From positions 106,706,047 to 106,770,046 of the forward strand of contig JAOWCC010000019.1 in NCBI GenBank assembly GCA_030867875.1: 64,000 nucleotides of DNA, written 5' to 3'. The DNA comes from Actinernus sp. WN-2022. Lineage: Eukaryota; Cnidaria; Anthozoa; Actiniaria; Actinernidae. Below, in pieces: positions 27,301-42,300 of the stretch. The position numbers and the translations under genes were made by a program. The notes beneath the pieces were generated by a model. The model made no database searches and was not told where the DNA came from. It saw nothing but the letters and a program-made list of their open reading frames with translations. How positions within the stretch are numbered: the stretch's first letter is position 1; each line of letters begins with the position of its first letter.

Positions 27301-30300
27301 AGAAGATTGTTAGCGGGCCCGGTCTCTCAAGAAATGCTTATTTTGAAGCAGTTGCTTCGTTAGTTAATAAGAACGCGAACGGCGGTCTCGAGTAAGAAAA
27401 ACAACTTACGAAAGTTAACAGAAGATTGTTAGCGGGTCGTCTCTCAAGAAATGCTTATTTTGAAGCAGTTGGTTTCGTTAGTTAATAAGAACGCGAACGG
27501 CGGTCTCAAGTAAGAAAGACATGCAACTTACGAAAGTTAACAGAAGATTGTTTACGAGAAGTTTAATGCCGGTGATCGTTCTTTGGGTGATTAGGCTCAA
27601 TGCATAAGCTGTTTGTCATCCATCACATTCAAAGCTTTCAAGTACGAAGACTGCTAACAACGTACATGTATGTCCATTGCGGCACTGCGGCAAGCACCTC
27701 GGTTTATCACTTCAGTTTGCAACCGCGGCGTCCTCAAAAACTATCGCGGTCATTTGTGCGGTGACCGCGGCGCCGTACTGCGGCACCGCGTCTGGTGCAC
27801 GAGGTTTTTCCGCGGTCGGATGTCCCTATAATTCCCGGCGGTACTGTAGATAGGGTAGAGAAAACCAATCATAGCTATAGAGGAGCCATTCTATTGTGTT
27901 CTTACTACTAGCTATTTTTGCTTTCAATCTGTGCCATTATTAAAAAACAGGGTAATTCAGCTGGGGCATTATGGCAGAAGCCAGCTACTGCCAGACACCT
28001 CTTCTGTGAATTACATTCTTTAATTTGCTATGTTTCTAGTATGCATACACAAACGTTTTACACATTATTTTGACACCTACATGATTCTACCTTTAAGCAT
28101 TAATGACGTACACTCCTGCTATGTACAGTAGAGTTCTCAGTGTAATATTTTGGTACATATTACAACACACCTAAAGACTGACAGATTCCACTGTGCAGCT
28201 CTGGCAACCATAACTGATGTACACCCTGTTTGATTCCGGTACTCCTCCATGTTGTCAAATGTCTTGATATCTAGCGAGCCGCCATTAGCAATAACTGGAA
28301 TGGACAGGGCCTGTGAGACTGCTTGGATGACATCTCTATGTACTGGCTGCTGCGAACGCTCGTGCTTCTCTCTATGATGAATAAAAGAAGAATGAATACA
28401 AGTTTGACCCTAAATTAAATCACAAAAAATGTACACAATATATTGTACCAACATCAGTCAGAAAAGATTTGAATACTATGCTGCAATCCTGTATAACTCT
28501 TTACCTATCAGGGTTGTTGTCAGGATTTGGGGGTAAGGTTAGGCAAAATCAGAAATGGGAAAAAATGTAAAAAATGGGAACAATAGTTGGGGGTACAGTC
28601 AGACAAAGCCATAAAACAAATGGGGAAGAATGTTTGAGACTCCAATGGTGAACACGTTTATATTAAATTGTCACCCAGTGAGTCACATCCAGTAGCTAAA
28701 TGTAATAGTGACTTGATAAGAGAGTGGGGAAATGGAACAGTTCCTTGGGGAAGGGGTATCAGTGCCGGCCCTCTGCCACCTATTTGACCCAACAACAACA
28801 ACAAATACATCTTTATAATTTGGACCTGTACACAGCCAAGTGTGTTTTGGGTTTTCACCAAATAATTTGACGACAACCCTTATAACCTACAGTACATGTA
28901 CTTACACTGTACATTAATTTTTTAAACCATTTAACACGGTTGTTGTATGAAACTGTCCCTTTAATTTTCATATAATAAAGAGTAATTAACAGTATATGTA
29001 TGGTAGATACAGGATTCTCTGAGGGGGGGTTCAATAATTACAAAGGTCCAAAAGGGAGGTTCGATCATGGCAACTTCTTTGTTTTGCTTTGTAAGAGGGA
29101 GGGAGAGAAAGGGGGATTCAATTGAAAAGGGGCCAGGTTCTAGCCTGAATTTCAGCTGTCTCCTCAGGTTCGTTCCTCCAGAGAGAGACGTCTGAATTCA
29201 TTCGACGATAATGCCGTTCAGTGACGTCAAGGTGGATTAAAATTTTAATTTATTCAAATAAAACTGCCATGGTGGCTGTAAAGAGTTTGTTGGGTCACAA
29301 AAACAAAGCTCTCACCTTGAGAAATTATTTGAGATTATGTCCCTACCTATCACATCCCATTTGCTTCTCAAGTGCCTCTTAAATGTAATTGCTGTGAAAT
29401 ACTTTTTGAAGCAACAAATCGTTCAGTAACATTTGAGGCCTTCGTCTCAGTTCCATTTACTAGTATAAAAATAAAAGTGTCTCGATCTGCGGTTCGGTTC
29501 GAGACAGGGAGAGATTATCTTTGTAAATTTGTAAATAACGCAGCAGAAAAGTAGAATTTAAGCATTGAAGGATATTTGCAGAATTTACAAAGAAGTTCAA
29601 AGACTCTTTTATGGGAAAGAACAGTTCCTTGAAGAGTGTGAACGAATAATCGATCCATGTTTACTGGACAGCCGGCCGGTTATTTTGCAGGACACTTCCC
29701 CTGCGAAATGAAGCTGAGAATTCCTAGGAATTCCTAGGATTTTCCTAGGAATTCCTAGGAATTTGTTCCTAGGAATTCTTAGGAATTCCTAGGAATTCCT
29801 AGGAATAGAGGTGTTAATTTTCACGGTAATTGGAACATGGAATTCCTAGGAATTCCTAGGAATTCCAAGCTTTGGTTGAGTTTGGAATAGCTGGGAATAA
29901 AATTCCTAGGAATTCCTAGGAATTCCTAGGAATTCTTAGGAATTCTTAAGATCAATAACTACAGGCCAGCAAACCTTTGAATTCAAGGAATATCTGGGAA
30001 TTTTTATGAATTTCTTGGAATATCTGGGAATTCCTAGGAATTTTGCTTGGAATACCTGGGAATTCCTAGGAATTTGTTGTATGTACTTAACTTTGAATTG
30101 AAAAAACATTAAAAGGTAGAATTTTGCCAAACCGAAGGGTAAACATATAGGTTAGGGTCTGGCAGTAAACTAACAGATATCAATAATGAGTCAATGCTTA
30201 TTTCTTGCCATTCTATCTTTTAGTTTAATTATTAAACTTATAAAGGCTGTGCAGTCTATACAGAGTTACATGTATTAACAAGACTGATTGTGATTTCTCT

Positions 30301-33300
30301 CACTACATTAATTTTTGTAGGTAATTGGCAGTGGACTTTTTCCAGTGTTCAGCTTTCTTTGAGAGTTTTTAGATTTGAAAAGCTTCTGATCTGCAACTTG
30401 AAACCCTGAAAATATAAATATAATCAATAAAATTAGAATTACACCTTCACCAGATAAAGGATTTTACATGTCCAGTGTGGCGTGACAACCGGAAATTACA
30501 AAGGAATCCCTTGTGCTTCAAATCTTGTCCAATAAATTGTTAATAATTAACTGGTTAAATTGCTTTTGGAATGAGTTTTTCAAAGTAGAAATTATGGCTC
30601 AATGCCTTGATCGCTGAGTTAAACACATTGACCAATGGTTGTCTTGAAAGCTAGGATAATTGAGGTTAAATGAGCTAGTATATGTAGGAGTAATATCTCA
30701 CTACACATATGCATATACAAACAAAATTATTCAAATCGTGCTCTACACTTATACTAGCAGAGACTGTGATTAAAGCTCACATTAATCCTTCAATTCATAG
30801 CCCAAAACATGCACTTAAAGCTCTACAGATTGAGAAGTTCTCACTGCAAAGTTTTCAAGTTTAATTTATTGAGAGCGTAACTCATGGTCCGATCAATAAG
30901 TAATATAAACAAAACCGTATTAAACACGGGAACCTAATTGATATGCATGTTCGAGAAGCATCTTACCACATTTTCATAAGCTTTAAAGAATAGTTTCTTG
31001 AAATGTATTCGAGAACATTACTTTAAAATGCACAATAATGACAAATTAGCGAACTGAACTACTAGAAAAACCGTAAACTTAATTGTTTTGTGTCAAATGC
31101 GTGTCTGACAGAACTTTCAGTTTCATTTAACGGATTTAATTAAAGTAAAACATATGCTCACCTTTTACAAAGATTTCTCCAGGAATTCATCTCATCTAGA
31201 ACTGATATGCCCTGATATTACCTCAGTTGGCAGTAGTTATTATAATCTTTCCATCTAAGCATTCTCTTTCGTGAAATACTGTTGGGCGAGCTGTAAAAAC
31301 CTCCAACAAACGCACGAGTGAACACAGTGAAATGAACAAGTCTCACTTCACCTAATGGCGCATAATTTGAACTTCAGCCAATCCCTGGAGGCCTGTCAAC
31401 TCCTCCAGCCAATCAGGTGCAAGCTATTACGAAATATTTATCAACTTGATTCTAGTCTTCACTCGGTTGAAGTGGAAACATGGCAGAGAGTTCTTTTAAG
31501 TTTTGTTCAAATTTCTTAACAACAACAACACATTTTCGAAGATTTAGACAAATACTTTGCCTCATTTAAACACTGGGAAGGTCAAATCGGTGAGTAATAG
31601 TAAAAATAACCAGGAAAATATCGTGATATTAAGCTTTTCTTCTGTTAAGCCTCGGTCAACAAAATAATTATGACAACAAGTTTACAATAATAAATTACAT
31701 GTATAAGTTTTAAAATTTCTCATGAAAACGATCTTAGCTTTCCAATAAAGTATTTAGAAATATGTGAGTGCATGATCTTAGTCAATTGGTAACGTATCCT
31801 TATAAAGTATCCTTATAACTTTACTCTGAAATTAATTGCTCAGAGGAAGCTTAAAGGGATTTAGGAATTTCTGTCTAGCAGGGCAGGGAAGACATGAAGT
31901 TGAACACTTCTAAATTCAATGTCTAACTTAAGAAACTTAAGAAAACCTTCATTAATTCCTTGGAACTCTCAGGAATTCCAAGCCTAAAAAATAACACCTT
32001 CACAAAATAGCTTCAGTCAAGATGGAATTGTTAGGAATTCCTAGGAATTCCTAACTATTCCAAGCTTTTACACTCTTATAAACCTAATTGCTAGTAATTC
32101 CCAGAAATTCCAAACCCTGAAAGGCAGAGCTTATTTGCAAAAGTGGGAATTTCTGGGAATTTCTGAGAATTCCTAGGAATTCCTAGGAATTCCTAGGAAT
32201 TCCCAGAAAGCTGGGAATACATTTCGCAGGGGTTTCAATCCATTTCCAGTTGTTTTCCTACGAAATTAAGGTCTTTTTCAAAGACAAGCACTCCATTGAA
32301 ACTCATCAACGATCAACCATCCTGAGTCCAAAACAGAAACAAAAATCCTGCCATCTTCTCTGATGAGTTACTTATGATAATTATGCAAAATTATAAAATA
32401 TGTCACTGGACGGCATTATCAGCTATTGGATTCAGACATCTCTCTCGGGAGGAACGAACCAGAGGAGACATCTGAAATTCAGGCTAGCCAGGTTCAATTG
32501 AGAGAAAGACTAGTTCAATCAACCCCCCTTCACCTCCTGGATCCACCCCATAGTAAAATCACACCTTCCATGGACAGCTAATGCTGATACACCAGTGCTC
32601 TGGATGATCTTCGCCAAATGTACAGTCTCATCTATCTAGACAGTAAATAACACATTATTACTGGTAATCTATTTATTCAAACAATATAGCATATAGTTTT
32701 CCATGTCACATATTACTGACAATAAATTATTAAGGGTGAATTCGATTGACCGTATTCTAGAATAAGAATAGAGGGAATTAAGTATCTGGAAATCACTGGT
32801 TCAGGCACAAATTTGCAGTGTAAGCTACAAATACAACATTATGATATAGCATATTCAGGATACATTAATTATAAGCAATTTGTAGTGATCATTAGATGCA
32901 TGTCTTATAATTTGTAGAATATGGTCAATCGAATGCACCCTATTTATTTATTGTTTCTGATGAAGAAACTGTTTTCTTATGATTGCATGGTTTTTACTAG
33001 CGACACAAGCAATTAAGTACAAAAAACATATACAGATGCAGTAATGTACTGATTATTAGCGGCACAGTAGAACAAGCATCGCTTTATGATAACTACAGCA
33101 CTGCATCTGTATAATTATGTTGCTTGTGTCGCTAGTAAAAACGAGGCCTATTAGAAACCAGTATCACAAGAGGACTTACTGTTGGTAAAATTCTCATCTT
33201 GCAGGTAACAGGGATGGATAATCCTTTAACAAGGGTTGATAGAATCTACATGCCAAAAGTAGCATAACAAGTTAAAACCTTATCCACTGACCAATGCATT

Positions 33301-36300
33301 ATCAGTAGCGATTCAAATGCATGTGGTTTAATGTGGCAGCAATGCACATATCCTGTAACAATCCTTATATTCTGGCTGATGGAAGAAAGAAGGTGATCAT
33401 TAGATTTGTCATATTAAAGACACTGAACCATTAAAAACAGTGGGGAGTCATACATGTACATGTATATGTGTAAGTTCTAAGCAAATAATCATAATATTGG
33501 TGTCTTTCTAAATCAATTGATTAAATACAATCAATCGTTACAATAAAAACTAGTAAGAGCTGATAATTAACCCTTTCATGCCCACATACGGAATTTTCCG
33601 TATTTTACTGGTTACTTGATTTGGGAGTTTCAGTCTGACAAAGTTTCAAGAGCTAGGCCCTGAGATTCCCACAAACCATAATGTATAGACAAGTGATCCT
33701 AGTAAACTGCGTTGGGCATGTTAACAAAGAATAATTTTATCTAAATCCTCCTTTCTTTGCATAAGTTAACTACAGGTTACATTATTTCATTTCAGAAAAA
33801 AAAGACTAAAATAGCACTTCCAAAAATAATTATTTCTCCTCAGATCAGTTCTACATTTTCTCTCAAAAATGCATATTTCACATTACATTTAGAGTTTCAT
33901 GTTTTGCACTAACCTCACTTTCTGTCTCCCAACACCTAAACTTGCCCAGAACCAATCCATTCTGTCCACAAGCACTTCACAGCAAGCTAAATTCATCCAT
34001 AATGACTGCAAAGCATGCCGGGAAACCCTACCAAACAGCGACATGGCACTTCCCTATCTTCATTCTTCAAAATTTATACTAAGTCTAAAGCCATTTCGAC
34101 CTAATACCTTCATATTGGAATCAGTGGCAAGTAAATATTGTCCAATATTCCAAAAAAGCTATGATAGGTGGCTCCAGACCCCCATTTATAAAGCCCACGC
34201 TAATGTGACAGAAGACGTCCTGGCCCATTCACGAGTCGGAAATGAGGCTCTTTTTCCATCACCATAAACTAGCACAGACTCGGTTCTTTGAGAAAGTGCT
34301 GATTGAAGCTCTCATCAGACTTAATGATGTCCTCCAGCACTCTATTAAATAATGGTGAAAAAGGCTTAAAAAAGCCTGAAATTATCTGTATTCCTCCAAA
34401 CAAACCTCCCGCCAGCTCCGTTAAAGGAACAGTGCCACGGTAATGTGCACGCGTAACACGTGATTGTTAATAATGAGAAAGACAATGGAAAATCACGTTG
34501 TTAATGTCACGTCACGCCAAAACTCAACTGATCTGGAATGACCTTTGGAATAATCTAGAGTTAATAGTTGTGTAATTTGCATCAGTTGAGAAGTTCAGGA
34601 TTTAGAATCGTATAAACTTCCCACTGGACCATGAGATAGTGCTTCGAAGATCTACATGTATGGTATTCGGGATAATAGTTTAGGAATCCACTCGGCAATG
34701 CCGACTCATAAACAAACAACAATTTCTGTGTGAATTAATTATAATATTTCATTCTACTGCAGTTTCGCAAAGTGAAAGCGAAACTAACGTTCTGACTTCA
34801 TAGCTTTGGGCTTTGTGATTTTAGGATGAGTTGTTGTACAATTATAAAAGCGCTTCCACTACAAAATCGGGGAAGAAAAGAGTTCGATTTTGCTAAATAG
34901 TCAGGCCTTGAACTGTACCAAACGAAGGCTGTGTTGACACTTTAATAAATACACGCGAATCATAGTACATTCAGCGACTTACAAGCAGAGTAAATGTCTC
35001 CCCTATATTCTCACTGTCTCCAAGTTTCCTAGGCCGTTCATTGTCTCCCTCTCAAATGCTTAGGACGAAAGCTACTAGGAGACAGAAGCTTTCTTCTGTA
35101 GCCATTAATTCCTCCGCTCGACGAACCGTCCAAGGGCACTGAATCCAGAGTCAAAAATACTCACAAAAATTACGGAGACAAACGAAATACCATCTTAAAT
35201 CCTAGGATATAAAACTAAATTACTATTCTAAATGGGTATAAGGTCAAATGAAACTTACGCAAAGCTGATGGAAGAGGATTTCTTTCACGTATCAAATCTC
35301 TCCCCATCTTTTGATTTCTGGACAACCCAAACAAAATTCAAATATTCGCACATGCGCATTAAGGATGGCACTGTTCCTTCAAGTAATCCACAACTGCTTT
35401 CAAAATGGCCGTCTAAAAACTTTGATCCCCCAGTATTGTAGGTCAGTTGAAAATTCCATGGAAACAATGACTGTAGTTTACTTAGGGGGGTAGGGTTCTT
35501 TTCGGTCCAGAAATAGCTAAAAATTGGTTCCAAAAACTTGGACCTGAAAGGGTTAATACCATATCATGTGACCTTTGCCGTTTGTGCTAAAAACTTTTTC
35601 ACAGAATGTTTCCATGGAGAGTTGTCAAATAATGCCATTTTCATGCAGTGTGACACTGTATTCTGGAAAAGAGATTTTTTTTTACAATTGATAATATTAT
35701 GGTTTCAATGCAAACTGCAGGCATGGTTTAAAAGTGGGCGTGGCAGAGCACATGGTTGCCTGTATACCAAAGTGTTCATCACAATACAATCAACACAATG
35801 GGAATATGCATATCTAGTGGTTACTGCAAATCATTTCGATAAAGTTTAGCATTTGACCACCCCCCATACTTTAGGCCTTGATTCTCAAAAACAGACAACT
35901 GACCTAGACAGAAGTGCTTTCATTTCTGCTCCTAGCTCCTGTATGGAAAGTAGTTTTGTATAGAAACTTGTTGTAAAAATTCATCTGCTCATGTCCATGC
36001 AATGCAGTGATTTTCAATGAAAATAACCATGATTTCAATTTTTATGGTATAATGTACAGTCATGTACATTACATGTATGTAGGGAAGGCAAAAGGGAGAA
36101 GGCAAAAGGGGGAAGGGGGAATAGTGAATACAGTAGAGAGGGAGGGTAGAGTGGTCAAAATATTTTGCAGTGGAGGGGTGTGTACACTATTTTTCTTTCT
36201 ACAATGTAAATCTCCCCCCCCCCCCCCCAAAAAAAAATAATAATAATAATAATAACTAAACTAAAACCCCTTTTTTATGAATCTCGAAAAATCCCTTTTT

Positions 36301-39300
36301 AGAATTTTGGTAATTAACCATTTCACTCCCGGATGTGTTTGGGCTCAATTGGTGAAATCCTGAGTGCTAACTCGACTCTCCCGACTCAGTTCAAATTTGG
36401 CTAGCCGGGGTAGTTAAATACTGCTGACTTTAAAAAAAAATGGTAAGTATGGCCATGAAATGTGCTCTAATTTTGGAGAAAAAAGCCACTGTAAGAGAGC
36501 TTAAGAGGACTGAGGACGGCTGAAAAGTATTTGGCTTGCTTTTAGTAGGCTTTGTGAGGGGATTTCACAGGGTTTTTCTGTTGTGTTGCTCCTTTGAGAC
36601 ACATCAACAAATTCTTCAATGAAATCCTGCTAAACCTATTAGGATGTGTTTTTGTCACTTTAAAGAAATGGCTTGAGTCCAAATCACTGCTCTTGGTTGT
36701 AGGGGTAAAAGACCACTTAGGGGGGACTCCATGTGATTTTTTTGTCCATTACCCAGCTTCACAGTCACTTGGTGTGTTTTGTGCAAAACAACCTGATGGT
36801 TGGAGAGATTAAAGAAGGTACTGTAACAACTGAGTGCGACTTTGTGTTTGCTTTTAATTTCAAGTGTGAATGGGAAGGGTTTTTGGAGCCGATTTTCAGC
36901 TCCTCAAAATTCGTGAAAATCAAAGAAACAAGACAAGATCTCCAAAACAAATGCATTTTTCTCCAAAGTGGAGAGTCAACCGATCGCTGTTTATACCTCT
37001 GGCTTTTAAGTAATTCATCCATTGAAATAACATTGCAACAACATGATTGTCTAGATTTGGTGCAATATTTCTTTCCAGGTTTATTCTTCATATTGGCCGG
37101 TTATGGCCGGTTCGGGAGCGAAAGGATTAAACCAATTTTTTTAAAAATTAACCAGTGTAAAATAATAACCAGTTAAAACACAATTAAACCAAGCTCAAAA
37201 TGAAACCACAACATAATATATACAATACTAAAAGACAATAAAAGTCAAACACACTCACAACTAAGTCAACACACGTTTCAAAATCAAAACTTGCGATCAG
37301 ACGTGTGGCCAAACAGACTTGCAAGTTAACGCAAGTTTAGCTCCATGCTGTTTACATGTAGTTAAAATCCCCCATAAATCTCACAAATTTCAATATTGAA
37401 AAAATTATAATGTGTTTCTTTACCACTTTCAACTTGCAGTCAACTTGCATGCAAACTTGAGCTCGATCAAAGTCAACACAAGTCATTGGCAGTCCATGCA
37501 AGGTGGCCAAACAAAACGCAAGTCGAATGCAGGTTGGAAAGCAAGTCCATTTGGCTAGGGCTTACCTTAACTTAGACCTAGACCACATAACATAACTATA
37601 CACATGTATTGTGTGCTTGGTGAAATTATGGCCTCAAATAAAATAAATATTCATACTAATAATACTCACATTGTACACTTTTTCTGGTTGTGTCAGCAAA
37701 GCTGCACCCATCCCACCCTACAAAGATAAACTAAACTACTTGTGGCAGAAAGAGTAGGGGATTGTCTCCTAGCACAACAGGCTGCATGGTATTCTGAAGT
37801 ACATGTACTAACAGTATCTCAAGTTCTCCCTTGTGAAGTGCATTATTTTAAATTCAATCATATTTGTGCTACATAAATGAATAGCTTTCTTTCTTTATAA
37901 AATTACAGCATAATAAATACAATTAGTCAATCATAATATGGTAATAATAATAATAATGTGTGAACTTCTAGAGCGCCATAATCCTAAAAAGTTCTATGGT
38001 ACTTTACAATTTATAAGCTTAAAATAATATAAATACAACTTTATGATTTACAATTTATGATATAAAAACCCTACTAATTATTATAAAAAATATGAATAAT
38101 GTAAAAATGTTATTAACTTCAGACTAATAGTAGTAGACAATATCAATTAAAAATTATTAAAAACTTGATTAAATAAAAATGTCTTTAAACTAGATTTAAA
38201 ATTGACTAACAATGAACTTAATCTAATATGAAGTTGTAGTTCATTCCACAGTCTTGGTGCAGCGACTGAAAAAGCTCTATCGCCATTACTCTTAAGATTG
38301 CAAGTAGTAACTTTCAAAAGACACTTAGAGGATGACCTTAAAGCATACGAACAGGAATATAAATATCTAACATATCTCTGATATAAAGAGGAGCCTGGTT
38401 ATTAAGTGCTTTATATGTAAGAAAAATAATTCTTTCTTATTTTTAAAATAATTCTTTCTTCTACTGGCAACCAGTGAAGTTGCTTAAGGACTGGGGTAAT
38501 ATGGTCATATTTGTGCTTGCCCACAACAAGACGTGCTGTGCAGTTCAGTTCTGCACAAGTTGCAATTTCTGAATAAGATATTTGGGCAGGCCATAGAGTA
38601 GTGAATTGCAATTATCTAATTTAATATGGTACATGTATGAGTTGTAACACAGGGAAACTCCAAAGAAACAATTAGAAAAAAATAATAGGTATATAACTAC
38701 ATTTGTATAACATTGTTTTTTGTTTGAGCAAAAAATGACACTCTGAGCTGAGCTATAATTATCACCTTATATGAAATCAGGCTAGATAGTAGTTAGGATG
38801 TGATTTATCCATATTTCAGCTTGTACATAATTATACATAATACTTGAATATGCTATCTTTAACATAATACATATCAAATTCACAATAGTTCAGGTCTGTT
38901 ATTAGCCAAGGTTTTTAAGCTGTGGGACAACTGTGAAAATAGCCAGGTTTTGTCCCATAAACTACAACTATGGCTTTAACTTTTAAAGTTTTATATCAAG
39001 TAGCCGGTGATCAACATCATAGTTGCTGACGATAATCGGCAGTAGCTGGCTTCTAATGTCAGACTGATACTTTAAAATAACAAGAGGCCCTGAATGGCCT
39101 TAACTCGGGCCACCTTTAATTAATACATGGAGTTCTAGCATATTTTTGTGTCATACATGGTTTGTGCTAGGGGAGCAGGACTGATTGATGTACTACTCAT
39201 GCTTGTGATAGTTTACATCGCAATCACATGGTTGTACTAGATGGCAAACAAATCTTAATTCAATATTAATTTTAATGGCACTTGTATGAGATCGGTAGTG

Positions 39301-42300
39301 TTATTAACTGTTTGTAAATGCTATTTTCCACCTTCTTCCAATTCTTTAAAACCAACAAAGGTGGTCACGGTGCCTTACAGGAGCTTCTAATTACAAAGTT
39401 TTACTGATAATTAAATTGAGGTTTCACGAGGGTTGTCGCTGAAGGGACTGGTCAGAAATTAGCAGGGGGGAGGGGGTTGAGATGGAGGATCATATTTTTT
39501 TGAATCCCCCAAAATGGGGAACTGAAAAAGGGGTGGTTATAGGGGAGAAAGGGTCAAAATATTTCATACTCATTGTCCAGGGAGGGTTATATATATTTTA
39601 GACTTTTTGATTTCATTCTCTAACCCCCACCCCCCCTGCATCTCCCCTGCAAATTAATGTTTAATAAAATATTGTGTGCATTGATTTCATGCATGTACAA
39701 TGTACACCACTTGGAAAATAACTATTTAAAGAGGGTAACAGTAACTAGTATACACAGAGAAATGTGTGGCCCTCTTACCCTGCGAGCAGAGGTTTCTCAT
39801 CTCTTTGCCTTTCCTCGAGTAGCATGGAACATCGTGAGACCTGTATTCTGATTGCACCCATAATACAATACTTCTATGGTTTTTGTACTGCACTTTCTAA
39901 TGGTAGGGGTGTTTTCTATTGTTGCGTAGGCCAATACTATCACTCGTTTTGAGAAGTTCCACCCAACCCCTTTCCTGCCACCGAGAGAAACCTCTGCCCA
40001 CAAAACGATTACATGTGCCACGGTATCTCGATTTCCATTGGCCGAAAAAAAACATAATAATAAACCTAGTATTGATAATTAAACTGCCAAGTTATATTTA
40101 AAAACTAAATCTTTTAAGAAATCTGTGTTTACAACGGTTGGTGGCAACTTTCAGTCAAAGACATTCCTTTTTTTCTAAGTCTATGGAAAGAACCTTAATA
40201 GAAGGTAATGAGCCCTTTGAAGGGATGATTCTAATAATAATAATAATAATAATAATAATCTTTATTAATACTACACATCAGACATGTGAGTTTACATGTA
40301 ATAATAATAAGTGTTACATGTTTAATATACCCCAACTTTCACCTCTATCATTCATTGTTGGTTCAATGCTACGGTTATGTAATACCTTAACAGAATAATC
40401 CTTCGGACATCCCATATTAACATCAACAGCAGCGACATCATTTTCCCTGTACATCAAATTGATATTAAATAATAAGGCAATTAAAGCCTCAAAATATATT
40501 TGAGCTTATAATTTTGTGTGTACTCAAAAACAAAAGCAAATCCCTGGCCTCAAGAATATGGGAAAAAGTTCCAATTGAGATCAAATGTCAAACCCATAAC
40601 AACTTTAAATTACAATATAAGTTGTTTTCTACTTGAAAACCAGACCTAATTTGCATTCTACTTGTAAATATTAAATGTAAATTTAGATTATCAGTACTAC
40701 CAAATTTACTGTAAATTAATTTTTAGAATGATTGGGTTTATTGTAAAAAAAGTTTTTATATAAGTAATTTCCTATCTCTCTTATATATATGTATGTTTTT
40801 TGTTTTTTTTTTCACTTATTTTTTTGTTCCTTTTCTCAACTCATGTTTAAACTCACTTTCAATCATACATGTATTTAAAAAATTTAAGTGACTGCAACAT
40901 TTGGTAATTCTCCTCATTTAGTTTCTTCGTGGTAGTGGCCAACTCGAAAGCTTTCGCTCCTTTGGTCACTACGCACATTTCCTGGAAATTGTAACTTTGA
41001 ATACCTATTTTATTTTTTTCTCCACTCTTTCCTACCAATTGTTAAAATTGAACTTGTAAATAGTGCAAAATAAAATTAAATTGAAATTGAATTGAAATAC
41101 ATACACAAGCTTAGCAGTTTTAATAGCCCTTTCTGGATCTGCAGTTCCCTAAAAAGAACAAAATGTCTACAGTTAGTTGGCTATAACTATGGAATTTAGC
41201 CACTTTGACATTTTACATTGTAAATACATGTACATCTACATGTATGCTTACAGAGTAAGGGTGGTGGGGTGTTTTTATAATTATCTAACAAGAGGCTGCA
41301 TGCAGCCTGTGGTGTTTTTATAATTATCTAACAAGAGGCTGCATGCAGCCTGTATACTCGGGCCACAAAAAAGTTAAAGTGCAAGTAGTGCCAAACACAA
41401 CATTAACTCTTTGGATCATGTGTACTGTACGCAATGTCGGCCTCAAAAATAGATGGGACTCAAAATAGATGTCATGACTTTATTTCAACTTGTTAAATCC
41501 ACCAAACAAAGCTTGCTTATACTCTTATCCCTTTCATTAATTGTATTTTTAGATGAGTAATCACCCCAAAGTTGCATTTTCGAGTACACCAGCAACTCAC
41601 AGATGAAGGCAAATGTTCACACTATATTAAAGCTTAATTATAAAATGACAAATAAAACTTGAAACAATTACTGAACTTGTGTGAGGTGCTTTTAAACTAG
41701 AATTTTTCAATCATTTAATCCATAAAATCATCACCAAAGTGTTTCCGAGTTTTCCCTTTTGGTGCTCCCGCTGGTTTTAAACTCACTGGTGGTACAAATC
41801 TCGCTCAATCTTTGGCGCAGACTGCATGCATCGAAACTGCTCTCACAAATTTGAGGGTATTTTAATCACTTGGTGTCAAAGATCATATGAGAATGAAGAA
41901 CAAATGAATATTGACGATTTATCCGGCAACAACTCAAATATGGTTTCTCGTAGGGCTCGNNNNNNNNNNNNNNNNNNNNNNNNNNNNNNNNNNNNNNNNN
42001 NNNNNNNNNNNNNNNNNNNNNNNNNNNNNNNNNNNNNNNNNNNNNNNNNNNNNNNNNNNTAAACACCCAAAATTATTGATTGTAGCTCTTAAAAATACCC
42101 AAAGTGAGCAGCCCTTGTTGACGGTTAGGTTTTTTTAAAATTGTAGGGTTAGGTTTTGGATTAATTAGTTCACAGGACTATTGAAGAAGCATTATTTATC
42201 TGTGTTCAGCGATCTAAATTTAGTGACTATAGCTCTAAAAACCCTAAATTAGTGAACACCTGTTGTTGACGGTTAGGTGTTTTTTTTAATGCAGGGTTAG

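Noticed and set aside
33899..34267. 122-codon plus-strand open frame
   Set aside because: No motif, no codon or splice support, inside a DUS2 intron.
36733..37176. 147-codon plus-strand open frame and its 108-codon antisense
   Set aside because: No recognisable motif; overlapping open frames on both strands in intron 6 suggest chance.
41826..42138. Open frames spanning the N run
   Set aside because: Created by undefined bases; no evidence of coding.
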